Below, one piece after another: positions 16,563-25,647 of a stretch of 64,000 bases of DNA. Numbering within the stretch: the stretch's first letter is position 1; each line of letters opens with the position of its first letter. Made by a program: the position numbers and the translations under genes. Below the pieces are notes generated by a model. The model was not told the DNA's origin. It worked only from the letters and a program-made list of their open reading frames with translations, and did not search any database. The DNA is from Nostoc sp. FACHB-973 (GTDB taxonomy: Bacteria > Cyanobacteriota > Cyanobacteriia > Cyanobacteriales > Nostocaceae), in contig NZ_JACJSJ010000036.1 in the NCBI RefSeq assembly GCF_014698115.1, positions 1-64,000 of the forward strand. Direction: 5' to 3'.

Positions 16563-18449
16563 ATGAGAGAAACTGTCCTAGAGGTTCGCAATCTCCAAGT
16601 TGAATTTCCCGGTGATGGCAATATCGTCAGAGCTTTGGATGGTATTTCCTTTGAATTGCGTCGAGGTGAGACTCTAGGAATCGTAGGAGAGTCGGGAAGC
16701 GGAAAATCAGTCACATCCTTAGCTGTGATGGGTTTGTTGCAGACTCCTGGTAGAGTGGCTGGCGGTGAAATCTGGTTTCGTCCTCAAGAGAACGCCAACC
16801 CCATCGATTTGGTAAAATTGCCGCCTGAAGAAATGCAGCTACACCGAGGTGGCGACATTGCCATGATTTTTCAAGAACCAATGAGTTCCCTTAATCCAGT
16901 TTATAACATTGGGTTTCAGCTCACAGAAGCCATAATGCGGCATCAAAATGTCTCAGCCGCTGAAGCAAAACAAATTGCGATCGCAGGTCTGCAAGAAGTA
17001 AAACTTTTACCTAGCGATGAAGAGATCCAACAGCAGTATATCGAAACTTGGCATCAAACTGACAGCAATTCATCGAAACCAGATACGCCAAAATTAGCAC
17101 AGTTGGTCAGGGAACACAAAGAAGCCATGCTGGAACGCTATCCTCATCAACTTTCTGGCGGTCAGTTGCAACGGGTGATGATTGCAATGGCAATTTCTTG
17201 CAACCCATTAATATTAATTGCCGATGAACCAACCACAGCCTTAGATGTGACGGTACAAGCGACTATTTTGGAATTGTTACGAGAATTGCAGCAAAGTCGT
17301 GACATGGCAATGATTTTCATCACCCACGACTTGGGGCTAATTTCCGAAATTGCTGACCAAGTAGCGGTAATGTATAAAGGCAAAGTTGTCGAATCTGGTG
17401 CTTCCGAACAAATTTTTAGCAATCCCCAACATCCATATACTAAAGGCTTGATAGCCTGTCGCCCCACACTTGACCGCCGTCCCCAAAAATTACTCACCGT
17501 TTCCGACTACATGAGTGCCCAAGAAACACCAACGGGACAAGTAGTAATTCAGGCGAAAGAACCCGCACAACCTCCACAAGTCACCAGCCAAGAAATTGCT
17601 GCAAGATTGGCAAACTTAAACGAGAAGCAACCCCTATTGGAAATTCGCAACTTGAAAGTTGGTTTTCCAGTCCGTGGGGTATTTGGTGGTACAAAACGTT
17701 ACAGTATGGCAGTTAATGGCGTTTCCTTTGATGTCAAACCAGGGGAAACAGTGGGATTAGTTGGAGAATCTGGTTGTGGTAAAACTACCCTTGGTAGAAC
17801 CTTGCTGCGATTAATTGAACCAATGAGTGGTCAAATTATCTTTGAAAAACAAGATATTACTCGCCTCAAAGGAGAACCGTTGCAAAAACTCCGCCGGGAA
17901 ATGCAAATAGTCTTCCAAAATCCTTTTAGTTCCCTTGACCCCCGGATGAAAGTCGGGGAGGCGGTGATGGAACCGTTGTTAATCCACTCCGTTGGGAAGA
18001 CAAAGCAACAACGACGGGAACGCGTAGCCGAACTTTTAGAAAGGGTGGGTTTAAATGCAGATGCGATGAACCGCTATCCCCATCAGTTTTCTGGCGGTCA
18101 ACGCCAGCGGATTTGTATAGCGCGTTCTTTGGCATTAAATCCCAAATTTATTATTTGCGATGAATCAGTTTCAGCGCTGGATGTGTCAGTGCAGGCGCAA
18201 GTGTTAAATCTTCTTAAAGAATTACAGTCAGATTTTCAACTGACTTATATTTTTATTTCTCATGATTTAAGTGTAGTCAAATTCATGAGCGATCGCATTT
18301 TAGTCATGAATCGCGGTCAAATTGTCGAAGAAGGCACAGCCGAAAGCATCTACCAAGAACCCAAAGAAGAATACACACAAAAATTAATCGCTGCAATTCC
18401 CACTGGAAGTCCCGAACGCGTGCGAAATCGCCAACTAAGGGCGTTATAA
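16563..18449 (+). CDS. ABC transporter, fused double ATP-binding protein (oligopeptide/dipeptide type)
   Basis: This 628-residue protein contains two complete ABC ATPase domains of the Dpp/Opp class. Domain 1 has Walker [10 protein letters not shown] (about residues 42-50), an LSGGQLQRV signature near residue 197 and [10 protein letters not shown]. Domain 2 has Walker [10 protein letters not shown] near residue 401, FSGGQRQRI and [10 protein letters not shown]. In domain 2 the Walker B glutamate is followed by Ser rather than Pro. Each domain has the C-terminal [18 protein letters not shown] or [12 protein letters not shown] extension of peptide importers. The fused arrangement resembles YejF or GsiA. 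No permease or binding protein is adjacent, so the substrate is unknown. An orphan location is common in cyanobacteria. Confidence 0.92.
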   Translation: MRETVLEVRNLQVEFPGDGNIVRALDGISFELRRGETLGIVGESGSGKSVTSLAVMGLLQTPGRVAGGEIWFRPQENANPIDLVKLPPEEMQLHRGGDIAMIFQEPMSSLNPVYNIGFQLTEAIMRHQNVSAAEAKQIAIAGLQEVKLLPSDEEIQQQYIETWHQTDSNSSKPDTPKLAQLVREHKEAMLERYPHQLSGGQLQRVMIAMAISCNPLILIADEPTTALDVTVQATILELLRELQQSRDMAMIFITHDLGLISEIADQVAVMYKGKVVESGASEQIFSNPQHPYTKGLIACRPTLDRRPQKLLTVSDYMSAQETPTGQVVIQAKEPAQPPQVTSQEIAARLANLNEKQPLLEIRNLKVGFPVRGVFGGTKRYSMAVNGVSFDVKPGETVGLVGESGCGKTTLGRTLLRLIEPMSGQIIFEKQDITRLKGEPLQKLRREMQIVFQNPFSSLDPRMKVGEAVMEPLLIHSVGKTKQQRRERVAELLERVGLNADAMNRYPHQFSGGQRQRICIARSLALNPKFIICDESVSALDVSVQAQVLNLLKELQSDFQLTYIFISHDLSVVKFMSDRILVMNRGQIVEEGTAESIYQEPKEEYTQKLIAAIPTGSPERVRNRQLRAL

Positions 18450-19430
18450 GAGGTCAGGCATAAGTAGGTCGGCGTAAATAATATTGTTGGGGTAACGCAG
18501 TTCTTGCTGGGAGCAGGGAGCAGGGGGAGAAAGAGTTTGAGCCTTATTTACTTTTCTTTACACAGTTTGGTTTTATTGCACCGACTTACTTACAAACCGT
18601 CTCTACGAAACATTAATTATTGTAGAGACGGCAATTTACCCTTGCTTGTTATAGCAAAAGCCTTGGTGGTTAAGACATGAACAGATGATAAAACCTAGAC
18701 ACAAAAAGACTTTTTACCCAGTCCCCAGTCCCGAGTCCCCAGTCCCCAGTCCCTTGCTATACCTTAAGTTTTATTTCTACCTATATATAGATTGACAAAT
18801 TTACTGTCACCTTAAATAGACTTAGGAATTTAAATTAGTAAATATTTATTTTAGTGATATCACTGAATATATCCTACATCAGGCAGATGATATACCTGTA
18901 TTTATTCGGTCATTATGAGTAATGATAAAAATCATTTGTTACCGTTTTTTCTCTGGTGTCAAATATTTTTGTGTGTAACTACTATAGAACAATCGAAAAC
19001 CGCGAATATCTATCACTATTTTTACAGTTTTGTATTCCATATCACAAATTAGCAATTGCATCAATATCACCGGATCAAAGGCGTTGGAGGATGTTATAAT
19101 TACGAAGTATCTAATAAATACGTTTTCCTAATTAATCTTTAAGCAGCGAAAAAATGTGATATCTAATGCTGCTAACAAAGACTCTGCCTATGCAATTAAT
19201 TAGACAAGACGGATAAAGATTTGAAAATATTAATCGCCAAATCCAAGATGGTATATTTTTGTGTAATTTTGTATTAAAAATGGAATGTATAAAAAAGCTG
19301 TTATGACAGTTATAAAACTGGTTTAGCTACTTGAATGCTACACATCCTACAGTTTAAAACTAGCTAAAATAGCATCAAAACTCTCTTAGAGAGTAGACCT
19401 ACACAACGATCCGAATAACTTCAATATTGT
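18450..19430. other. 981-bp spacer, noncoding as far as seen
   Basis: Contains a GTAGAGAC hairpin (18597-18631), a run of CCCCAGT-type repeats (about 18719-18753), then AT-rich DNA from 18780 to 19430 with no supported gene. The last 100 bp before the small gene at 19431 contain a short palindrome (CTCTCTTAGAGAG, near 19381). Confidence 0.4.
18597..18631. repeat. GTAGAGAC hairpin
   Basis: Arms CCGTCTCTAC (18597-18606) and GTAGAGACGG (18622-18631). It shares its core with the palindromes at 4700, 42778 and 43070. Confidence 0.55.
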
Positions 19431-19619
19431 ATGAATTCAAATAGCCCATCTGCCAATTCTGCCGACACATACTCACATCGGTTGGCAGACATTGTGGGAA
19501 CTGCGATCGCTCTGTTGACTCTTACCTTACCCGTATTTGTCATCGCCCACTATTCTTCAAATGATGTTCAAACTAACCAGCAACCCGCGATCCAAAACCT
19601 ACAAGGAACTAAAGATTGA
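19431..19619 (+). CDS. small single-pass membrane protein, conserved hypothetical
   Basis: This 62-residue protein begins with a polar, serine-rich N-terminus. One hydrophobic helix follows at about residues 24-44 (DIVGTAIALLTLTLPVFVIAHY), then a short polar tail. I recognise it as resembling short cyanobacterial hypothetical proteins but cannot name a family. It is isolated, with a strong hairpin 100 bp downstream. Confidence 0.5.
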   Translation: MNSNSPSANSADTYSHRLADIVGTAIALLTLTLPVFVIAHYSSNDVQTNQQPAIQNLQGTKD

Positions 19620-19722
19620 CAAACAGGACGCAACATTAAGTAATGCGGGTAATGTCTAACACCATTTAACCCAGGCTCGCTTTGTCTGAGTGTTGTAGAG
19701 CGCAGATCCATAATACCCTCTT

Positions 19723-19761
19723 GGAAAAAGCGTTGCGAGGAAACTTCGCAACGCTTTTTCC
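19723..19761 (+). terminator. strong hairpin, terminator-like
   Basis: Perfect 16-bp arms GGAAAAAGCGTTGCGA and TCGCAACGCTTTTTCC around a 7-nt loop. It lies behind the small membrane protein gene. It lacks a long T-run after the stem, so it may also act as a processing signal. Confidence 0.5.
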
Positions 19762-19766
19762 ATTTA

Positions 19767-19945
19767 GGGGAGTGGGGAGTGGGGAGGTAGGGGAGGCAGG
19801 GGATGCAGGGGAGGCAGGGGAGCAGGGGAGCAGGGGAGCAGGGGAGAGTTCAATGTGCCTTGTTCTTTCCCCTCTGCCCCTCTGCCCCTCTGCCTCTTCC
19901 AATGCTCCATGCCCCATGCCCAATGCCCAATGCCCAATGCCCAAT
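19767..19945. repeat. G-rich then C-rich short tandem repeats
   Basis: GGGGAGCAG/GGGGAGGCA units (19767-19845) are followed by CCCCTCTG units and CCCATGCCCAATG units (19868-19945). The two halves are mutually complementary in part. This is the same style as arrays at 26650-26760, 36040-36140 and 49930-50050. Confidence 0.75.
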
Positions 19946-20036
19946 CTCTTGGGAAGAGATCCATATTGCCCTAAAATTCTACACGGGGAGCGAAGCTGAG
20001 TGCCCCCATGATTCACTGTTATCAGAGGAGTTTTTT

Positions 20037-20549
20037 GTGGATTTATCTCGTATTCCTGCCCAACCAAAACCAGGCCTAATCAACGTTCTGATTGAAATTA
20101 CAGGCGGGAGTAAAAATAAATACGAATATGACAAGGAACTAGAAGCTTTTGCTCTAGACCGAGTACTTTATTCGTCGGTAAAATATCCTTATGACTACGG
20201 CTTTGTACCCAATACTTTGGCTGATGATGGCGATCCCCTAGATGGGATGGTGATCATTGATGAGCCAACCTTTCCAGGCTGTATTATTGCCGCACGGCCA
20301 ATCGGCTTTTTAGAGATGATTGACGGGGGCGATCGCGATGAAAAAATTCTTTGTGTTCCAGACAAAGATCCGCGGTACGCTCAAGTAAAATCCCTGAAAG
20401 ACGTAGCACCACACCGCTTGGATGAAATTGCTGAATTTTTCCGTAGTTATAAAAATTTGGAAAAAAAGGTGACTGAAATTCTCGGTTGGCAAGATGTAGA
20501 TAAGGTTGCAGCTTTAGTAGAAAAATCCGTCAAAGCTTATAAAGGATAA
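20037..20549 (+). CDS. ppa: inorganic pyrophosphatase
   Basis: Soluble family I pyrophosphatase hydrolyses PPi to drive biosynthesis. I chose the GTG at 20037, which has AGAGGAG 6 nt upstream and gives 170 residues, the usual cyanobacterial length. A longer upstream frame runs into low-complexity repeats and is not credible. Family motifs are KYEYDKE (metal/phosphate site), [12 protein letters not shown], and [11 protein letters not shown] with the metal-binding aspartates. A further signature is [12 protein letters not shown]. It is followed by a heptamer repeat block and panD. Confidence 0.95.
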   Translation: MDLSRIPAQPKPGLINVLIEITGGSKNKYEYDKELEAFALDRVLYSSVKYPYDYGFVPNTLADDGDPLDGMVIIDEPTFPGCIIAARPIGFLEMIDGGDRDEKILCVPDKDPRYAQVKSLKDVAPHRLDEIAEFFRSYKNLEKKVTEILGWQDVDKVAALVEKSVKAYKG

Positions 20550-20550
20550 T

Positions 20551-20655
20551 AGAAGAGTTAAGAGTTAAGAGTTAGGAGTTAAGAGTTAAGAGTTAAGAGT
20601 TATGAATTTTTATTCCTCACTCCTAACTCCTCACTCCTCACTCCTAACTTTTTGT
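20551..20655. repeat. AGTTAAG/AGTTAGG heptamers with complementary half
   Basis: About eight AGAGTTA-type heptamers (20553-20602) are followed by ACTCCTA/ACTCCTC heptamers (20612-20650). The two blocks are complementary and could fold into a long hairpin between ppa and panD. A similar structure lies between thrC and the MoaD-like gene. Confidence 0.75.
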
Positions 20656-20705
20656 AACTTTCGCTTGTTACGGATCGTAAAAACTGCCACCAACCCCAAA
20701 CCAAA

Positions 20706-21089
20706 ATGCAGCGTACTCTCCTTTTGGCAAAAATTCATAACTGCACCCTCACAGGGGCAAATATCAACTATGTGGGTAGTATCAGTATCGATCGCATCCT
20801 GCTGGAAAAAGCTGGCATCTTACCCTATGAGCAAGTGCAAGTAGTGAATAGTGCCAATGGCCAGCGCTTTATTACTTATGCAATCCCGGCTCCAGCCCAT
20901 TCGGGAGTCATTGAGTTAAATGGGGCTGCGGCACGTCTAGGCATTATTGGCGATCGCTTGATTATAATGACTTACGGGCAGTTCACTCCAGAAGAGTTAA
21001 AAAGCTACTCTCCTACAGTAGTCATTGTGGACGAAAACAACAGCCTCTTAGAAGTGCGCCGCTACGATGACCTGCTCACCAAGGTCTAA
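20706..21089 (+). CDS. panD: aspartate 1-decarboxylase
   Basis: PanD makes beta-alanine from aspartate for pantothenate and CoA synthesis. The 127-residue proenzyme has the self-cleavage site G24-S25 in NYVGSISID, which generates the pyruvoyl group on Ser25. Conserved [24 protein letters not shown] and [11 protein letters not shown] segments are present. It ends 12 bp before an MBL-fold gene on the same strand, so the two are likely co-transcribed. Confidence 0.96.
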   Translation: MQRTLLLAKIHNCTLTGANINYVGSISIDRILLEKAGILPYEQVQVVNSANGQRFITYAIPAPAHSGVIELNGAAARLGIIGDRLIIMTYGQFTPEELKSYSPTVVIVDENNSLLEVRRYDDLLTKV

Positions 21090-21100
21090 TTTCAAAGAAA

Positions 21101-22003
21101 ATGTCAAATTTTGAGTTGTCGGGTTCCCAGAGTAATATACCTGAAAAATCAACTAGCCTGCTCAGTAGTCCAGCAGGTCAGTTTCTAGTGCAATTCTGGG
21201 GTGTAAGGGGTTTGATTGCCACTCCCAGCGATAGCACCAGCCGTTATGGCGGTAACACCGCTTGTGTAGAAATGCATGTAGCCGATAAACGCTTGATTTT
21301 TGATGGCGGTACTGGCTTACGCATACTGGGTAAAGCTTGGCAAGAAGTGCAGCAGTCACTAGAAGCCCATTTATTTTTTACTAATTCTCAATCAAACCGT
21401 ATTCAAGGGTTTCCCTTTTTTGCGCCTGCATTTATTGCTGAAAATCGCTTCCACATTTACGGCACAGCTGCCTCAAATGGAGCCTCAATTAAACAATGTC
21501 TGTGCGATCAGATGCTCCAGCCACACTTTCCTTATCCTTTGCAGGTAATGCAGTCGGAATTACAGTTTTACAATCTCACTCCAGACAGTGACGTAAAGCT
21601 AGATGATGTCATTATTACAACTGCATTAATCAATCAAACTCAGCGGTCAGTTGGCTACCGAGTTAGTTGGCAGGAATATAGTGTCGCCTACGTCACAGAT
21701 TTGCACCAAAATGCAGAGCAAGTGGAACAAGAGCGGATTTTAAAGTTCGTTCAAGGTGTTGACTTGTTGATTGCCAATGCCACCTACACTCCTCCAACAT
21801 CTCACAACCATGACTCTGCTGATTTACTTTGGCAAGTAGCAGTAAATGTGGCTCTGAGCGCTGGCGTCGGACGGTTAGTCATTTCTCATCACCACCCAGA
21901 CGATCATGATGATTTTCTTGACAAAGTTCAAGCCGATGTGAAATCTGCCTTTTCTGAAGCTTTATTAGCCCATGAAGGTCTAGTATTGGTCATTAGTAAA
22001 TGA
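21101..22003 (+). CDS. MBL-fold protein with degenerate metal site
   Basis: This 300-residue protein follows a cyanobacterial metallo-beta-lactamase-fold family closely: VQFWGVRGLIATP, SRYGGNTACVEM, LIFDGGTGLRILG, then IQGFPFFAPAFI. The position of the HxHxDH metal motif reads FTNSQSNRIQG (residues 93-103), so all four metal-binding residues are replaced. A later DAxYT motif reads NATYT (Asp to Asn). TDLHQN and SHHHPDDHDDFLDK near the C-terminus survive. It is 12 bp behind panD. By inference it cannot bind two metals normally and is a pseudoenzyme or has a structural or binding role. Confidence 0.75.
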   Translation: MSNFELSGSQSNIPEKSTSLLSSPAGQFLVQFWGVRGLIATPSDSTSRYGGNTACVEMHVADKRLIFDGGTGLRILGKAWQEVQQSLEAHLFFTNSQSNRIQGFPFFAPAFIAENRFHIYGTAASNGASIKQCLCDQMLQPHFPYPLQVMQSELQFYNLTPDSDVKLDDVIITTALINQTQRSVGYRVSWQEYSVAYVTDLHQNAEQVEQERILKFVQGVDLLIANATYTPPTSHNHDSADLLWQVAVNVALSAGVGRLVISHHHPDDHDDFLDKVQADVKSAFSEALLAHEGLVLVISK

Positions 22004-22142
22004 TTTAGAGTTTTTGGTGCAGCATCCCGAAAAAGGGGCAGGGGCACAGCCATGTTTCCTACAATTATCTGCACCTCACAAAGTTGCAATTTGCTGTATA
22101 TATGAACATGCATAGAATAAACCCCTTTATCTAGCAAGATAA

Positions 22143-22300
22143 AGCAGGGTGGTTTCATACAAGCAGAGAAAAATTAAAACTGGGTTTTAAAGCCTCTCCC
22201 CCACGGGGGGAGAGGAATGGAAGTGGGGTAAAAAGCGATGCCACAAAACGAGAAATCAAGACTTATGTATTTTTCTTTTTTCGTATGAAACCACCCTGCT
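22143..22300. mobile_element. MITE-like element, 158 bp, 18-bp perfect terminal inverted repeats
   Basis: AGCAGGGTGGTTTCATAC at 22143-22160 is repeated perfectly inverted at 22283-22300. Between them lies a hairpin CCTCTCCCCC/GGGGGGAGAGG (22193-22215). There is no coding frame. Confidence 0.6.
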
Positions 22301-23217
22301 CCCCGCTCTTCGGGAGGGGAGCGTTTGCTTTACTCAAATGCGGGGTGGGGTTCTTTATTTTTTGATTTATGCAAGAGGTTTAATGATTAAGGATATTAAG
22401 CGATGCGGGCAATCAAGTAATATTTGACTCCCCTAGCGTGGAGTTTTTAATATCAGGTGAAAGTAAATAAAAGCCCTCTGATGGAACAGACGGCTTTTGG
22501 CAGATATGGTTAGCTAAGGGGACAAAAACAATAGAACTAATGCAAACACTTGGTAATTTGATGTGGATGCAATAGCTTGCTATGTAACTAAATAGTATCA
22601 GATGACTATCAGATAGGATACTCATATGCATCATATGTGCAACAGGTTAACTAAATTGGTGTCAACTTCAGCAAAACCCTTTGAAAATCCCATAAGGTTG
22701 GCGTTTAAACAAACCTTAAGATAGCTGAAGATACCTTTACTTGTACAAGACTCTAGGACTAGCCCTTTCAACGTGATGCATAAAACTCTTGATTTTTCTG
22801 TGGCTAGGCCTAGCCCAAACTAGGCATCGCTGTGCTTCTGTGGTTTATAAGTTATTTATTTGACCCTGCGAATTTTAGATTTTAAATTTTGGATTTTGGA
22901 TTGTTTTTGGTTCAAGCCCCGCCCCTTGTGGGCGGAATCAATCTAAAAGACGCTCCTACGTCGCTCTAAGCGAACGCGAGTGCGTCTCTAAGAGTTGCCA
23001 TGCCGTTCGCGTAGCGTGTCGCAGACAAGCCTCTCGTAGAGAAGGCTTTACGCTACGCTATTGTCAATTTAAAATCCTCAAGCTGCATCCCTTTATGGGT
23101 GTAGTCAATCTAAAATCTAAAATCCAAAATCGGATTGACCACAGAGGCGCAGAGGACACAGAGATAAGAGGTTACAGAGAAACTTATTTTCGAGAATTTT
23201 TATCCACCTTGAAAGGG

Positions 23218-23311
23218 CTAGTACCGCCGTGAAGTAAAAAGTCAAAAGTATTATGGAATGGGCTTTTTAGGGATTTTAAATAGTTGCTGTATTTACGCCG
23301 TGGCGTACTAG
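23218..23311. mobile_element. MITE-like element of CTAGTAC family, copy 1 (94 bp)
   Basis: The ends are CTAGTACCGCCG and CGTGGCGTACTAG. The reverse complement of 40208-40300 (93 bp) shares both ends, the adjoining TGAAGT/AAAAGT stretch, and an internal TGGAATGGG. Confidence 0.6.
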
Positions 23312-23902
23312 TCCTAGACTCGTATTTGATTGCCTGAAAAACTCGCCCTCACCTCCAACAGGCTGATTCACTATTCCCTGACGGGAGCAAATAAGTTCAA
23401 AAATCAAAGCCGATTACCATAGCACGGAATCCAAGGGCTTCTTTATATTTACTTTATAAAAATTTCATGAAATCTTATTATTTTTGACAGAAGTATTTTA
23501 TGTGTTGAGTAATTTGTACTATATGATAATACCTAAGCAATTTCATTTATTGCCTAAGTATATTAGCAAAAGTAGCAAAATCATTAAAAATCATTATGCG
23601 AATACACAAGACTTTTGCCTAAAATATTTATTTATATATGTAATTTAATATAATGATAATGAGATTGTACTGTAATAATTACTATTTATATTTGAAAGAA
23701 AAATATACATAATTTTGAATTTATGGCTGAACTTGAAACTAAATTTGGCGGTTATTTAGCATGAAATAATTGTAGTAACCTATCAGACTTCTTTAGAGTA
23801 ACATTGTAAGCAAAATGTATGCTAATAAGTCTTTATTTTGACTAGACAAAAATAAAATTTTATACCCCCCTTTACTAAGAGTTTAATAGGATTGAAAACT
23901 GT

Positions 23903-25486
23903 ATGGAAAAAAAATTATCCGTGAATTGGTTGACTTCAGCATCTTTGTTTCGTTTTTTAATTATCATCCTATTAGTAATAGGTGTGTGTTTTCGTTTCGT
24001 TAATCTTGAGAAAAAATTGTATTGGGGTGATGAAGTTTTCACATCATTACGCATATCTGGATATACACGCGCAGAACTTGATAAAAAGTTACTTGATGGT
24101 GATTTAGTCAGTGTAGAAGATTTGCATCAATACCAGTATCCTAATCGTCAAAAAACCACAGATGATGTAATTAAAGGCTTAATTTTAGAAGACGCGCAGA
24201 TTTTGCCACTACACGTCTTGCTGACCCGATTTTGGTTACAGTGTTTTGGCAATTCTGTAGCAGTAGCGAGAAGTTTTTCGGCGTTTGTTAGTCTGTTTAC
24301 CTTTCCTTGTATTTATTGGTTATGCAAAGAATTATTTGAGTCTTCACGAATAGGGTGGATGGCGATGGGGTTGGTAGCTATTTCACCCGTCCACGTCATA
24401 TACGCACAAGAAGCTCGAGCATACAGTTTATGGATAGTAGCCATTTTAATATCGAGCGCAGCACTACTGCGAGCCATGCGCCTGAAAACAAAGGTTAGTT
24501 GGTGCATTTATGCAGCAACATTACCATTAGGGTTTTATAGCCATATACTTTTTTGCTTTGTTGCTCTTGGACAGGTAATTTACGTAGTTGCGATCAAAGG
24601 TTTACGATTGAGCAAAACCTTGATTTATTTCCTGGTTTCATTCCTTGCAGGGGCGATCACTTTTGCACCCTGGTTTTGGATTATTTATACCCATCCTCAG
24701 TCAGAAGCAGTAGCTTGGGCGAATGTTAAACGAACATTCTTGACCTCAGCTATCAGGTGGTCTGGGATTATTAGTCGTTCCTTTCTTGATTTAGGGGTTA
24801 GTCCTAGCGATCCAAAAGCAGTTCAGCTCGCTTTAATGCCTTTAATTTCAATTATTTTAATTCTAATAGTCTACTCAATTTATTTTCTCTGTCGAAGAAG
24901 TTCTAAAAAAGTTTGGTTATTTGTCTTAACCTTGATTGGGTCTGTAGGGCTTCCCCTCGCGGTGGCGGATTTTGTCTTTCATAAGGGATACACTACTACT
25001 CGATATACGCTTCCCTGCGTTTTAGGTATCCAGTTAGCTTGTGCTTACCTATTTACTACTAAAATCACATCTATTTCTCTTAAAAATTGGCAAAAAAAGC
25101 TGTGGTCACTTGTATTATTCATGGTAGTGGTCACCGGAATATTATCTTGTACTATCAGTTCTCAAGCCATTATATGGTGGAACAAAAATCCTGAAAGATT
25201 CCAAGATTATCTGAAAACTGCGAACTTTGTCGATCAAACTGAGAAACCACTTATAATCAACGACGATAGCATAGCTCCATTAATACTTGGTCATTTGGTC
25301 GATCCAAAACTGACATTTCAACTTGTAGCTCCAAATGAGTTACCAAAGGTTACTAGTGGATTTAGTGACATATTCTTGTTCAAGCCTTCTGAGTTTTTAA
25401 AAGCTGGAATTGAGAAAATTTATAACTCAAAGTTACAACAGATAAACACATCACTCTGGAAAATAACAAAATCCACCGAAACGTAA
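23903..25486 (+). CDS. glycosyltransferase family 39-like membrane protein
   Basis: This 527-residue polytopic membrane protein is of the PMT/ArnT (GT-C fold) type. The first transmembrane helix is followed by YWGDEVFT (residues 40-47), whose Asp-Glu pair is the usual catalytic acidic motif in the first periplasmic loop. The sequence AISPVHVIYAQEARAYSLW (about residues 157-175) is another family signature. About ten hydrophobic helices are visible. Such enzymes transfer a sugar from a polyprenyl phosphate donor to a lipid or protein at the periplasmic face. The gene is monocistronic, with an AT-rich leader. The acceptor is unknown. Confidence 0.82.
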   Translation: MEKKLSVNWLTSASLFRFLIIILLVIGVCFRFVNLEKKLYWGDEVFTSLRISGYTRAELDKKLLDGDLVSVEDLHQYQYPNRQKTTDDVIKGLILEDAQILPLHVLLTRFWLQCFGNSVAVARSFSAFVSLFTFPCIYWLCKELFESSRIGWMAMGLVAISPVHVIYAQEARAYSLWIVAILISSAALLRAMRLKTKVSWCIYAATLPLGFYSHILFCFVALGQVIYVVAIKGLRLSKTLIYFLVSFLAGAITFAPWFWIIYTHPQSEAVAWANVKRTFLTSAIRWSGIISRSFLDLGVSPSDPKAVQLALMPLISIILILIVYSIYFLCRRSSKKVWLFVLTLIGSVGLPLAVADFVFHKGYTTTRYTLPCVLGIQLACAYLFTTKITSISLKNWQKKLWSLVLFMVVVTGILSCTISSQAIIWWNKNPERFQDYLKTANFVDQTEKPLIINDDSIAPLILGHLVDPKLTFQLVAPNELPKVTSGFSDIFLFKPSEFLKAGIEKIYNSKLQQINTSLWKITKSTET

Positions 25487-25647
25487 GAGTAGTTGAACAT
25501 CTAACGGTTGAGAGGCTCAAAGGTGGAACCTACAGTAGACTTAGGTTAAAAATTAATATCAATTGGCCTCATAAGTGCCACAATTAGAGCAAAAATATAC
25601 TTTAATTAAATCCATGATTTAAGTATATACCTCTATGATCTCAGCTT

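Larger units (their letters stand above)
22004..23902. other. 1.9-kb gene-free region with several repeat elements
   Basis: Holds a MITE-like element (22143-22300), a GC-rich hairpin (about 22298-22323), an imperfect AAAAGCC...GGCTTTT hairpin (22474-22498), a TTTTGGATT repeat pair in inverted orientation (22870-22905 and 23103-23125) enclosing palindromic repeats, and a second MITE-like element (23218-23311). From 23440 to 23900 the DNA is very AT-rich and probably contains the promoter of the GT39-type gene. No supported protein gene. Confidence 0.5.

Noticed and set aside
19803..20036. Upstream extension of the pyrophosphatase
   Set aside because: Runs through low-complexity repeats; GTG 20037 has a good ribosome site and gives normal length.
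22413..22634. 73-codon minus-strand frame in the 1.9-kb gap
   Set aside because: Low protein character, crosses a hairpin, no recognisable family.
22900..22940. GGTTCAAGCCCCGCC considered as a tRNA T-arm
   Set aside because: No matching acceptor or anticodon arms; the region is a palindromic repeat.
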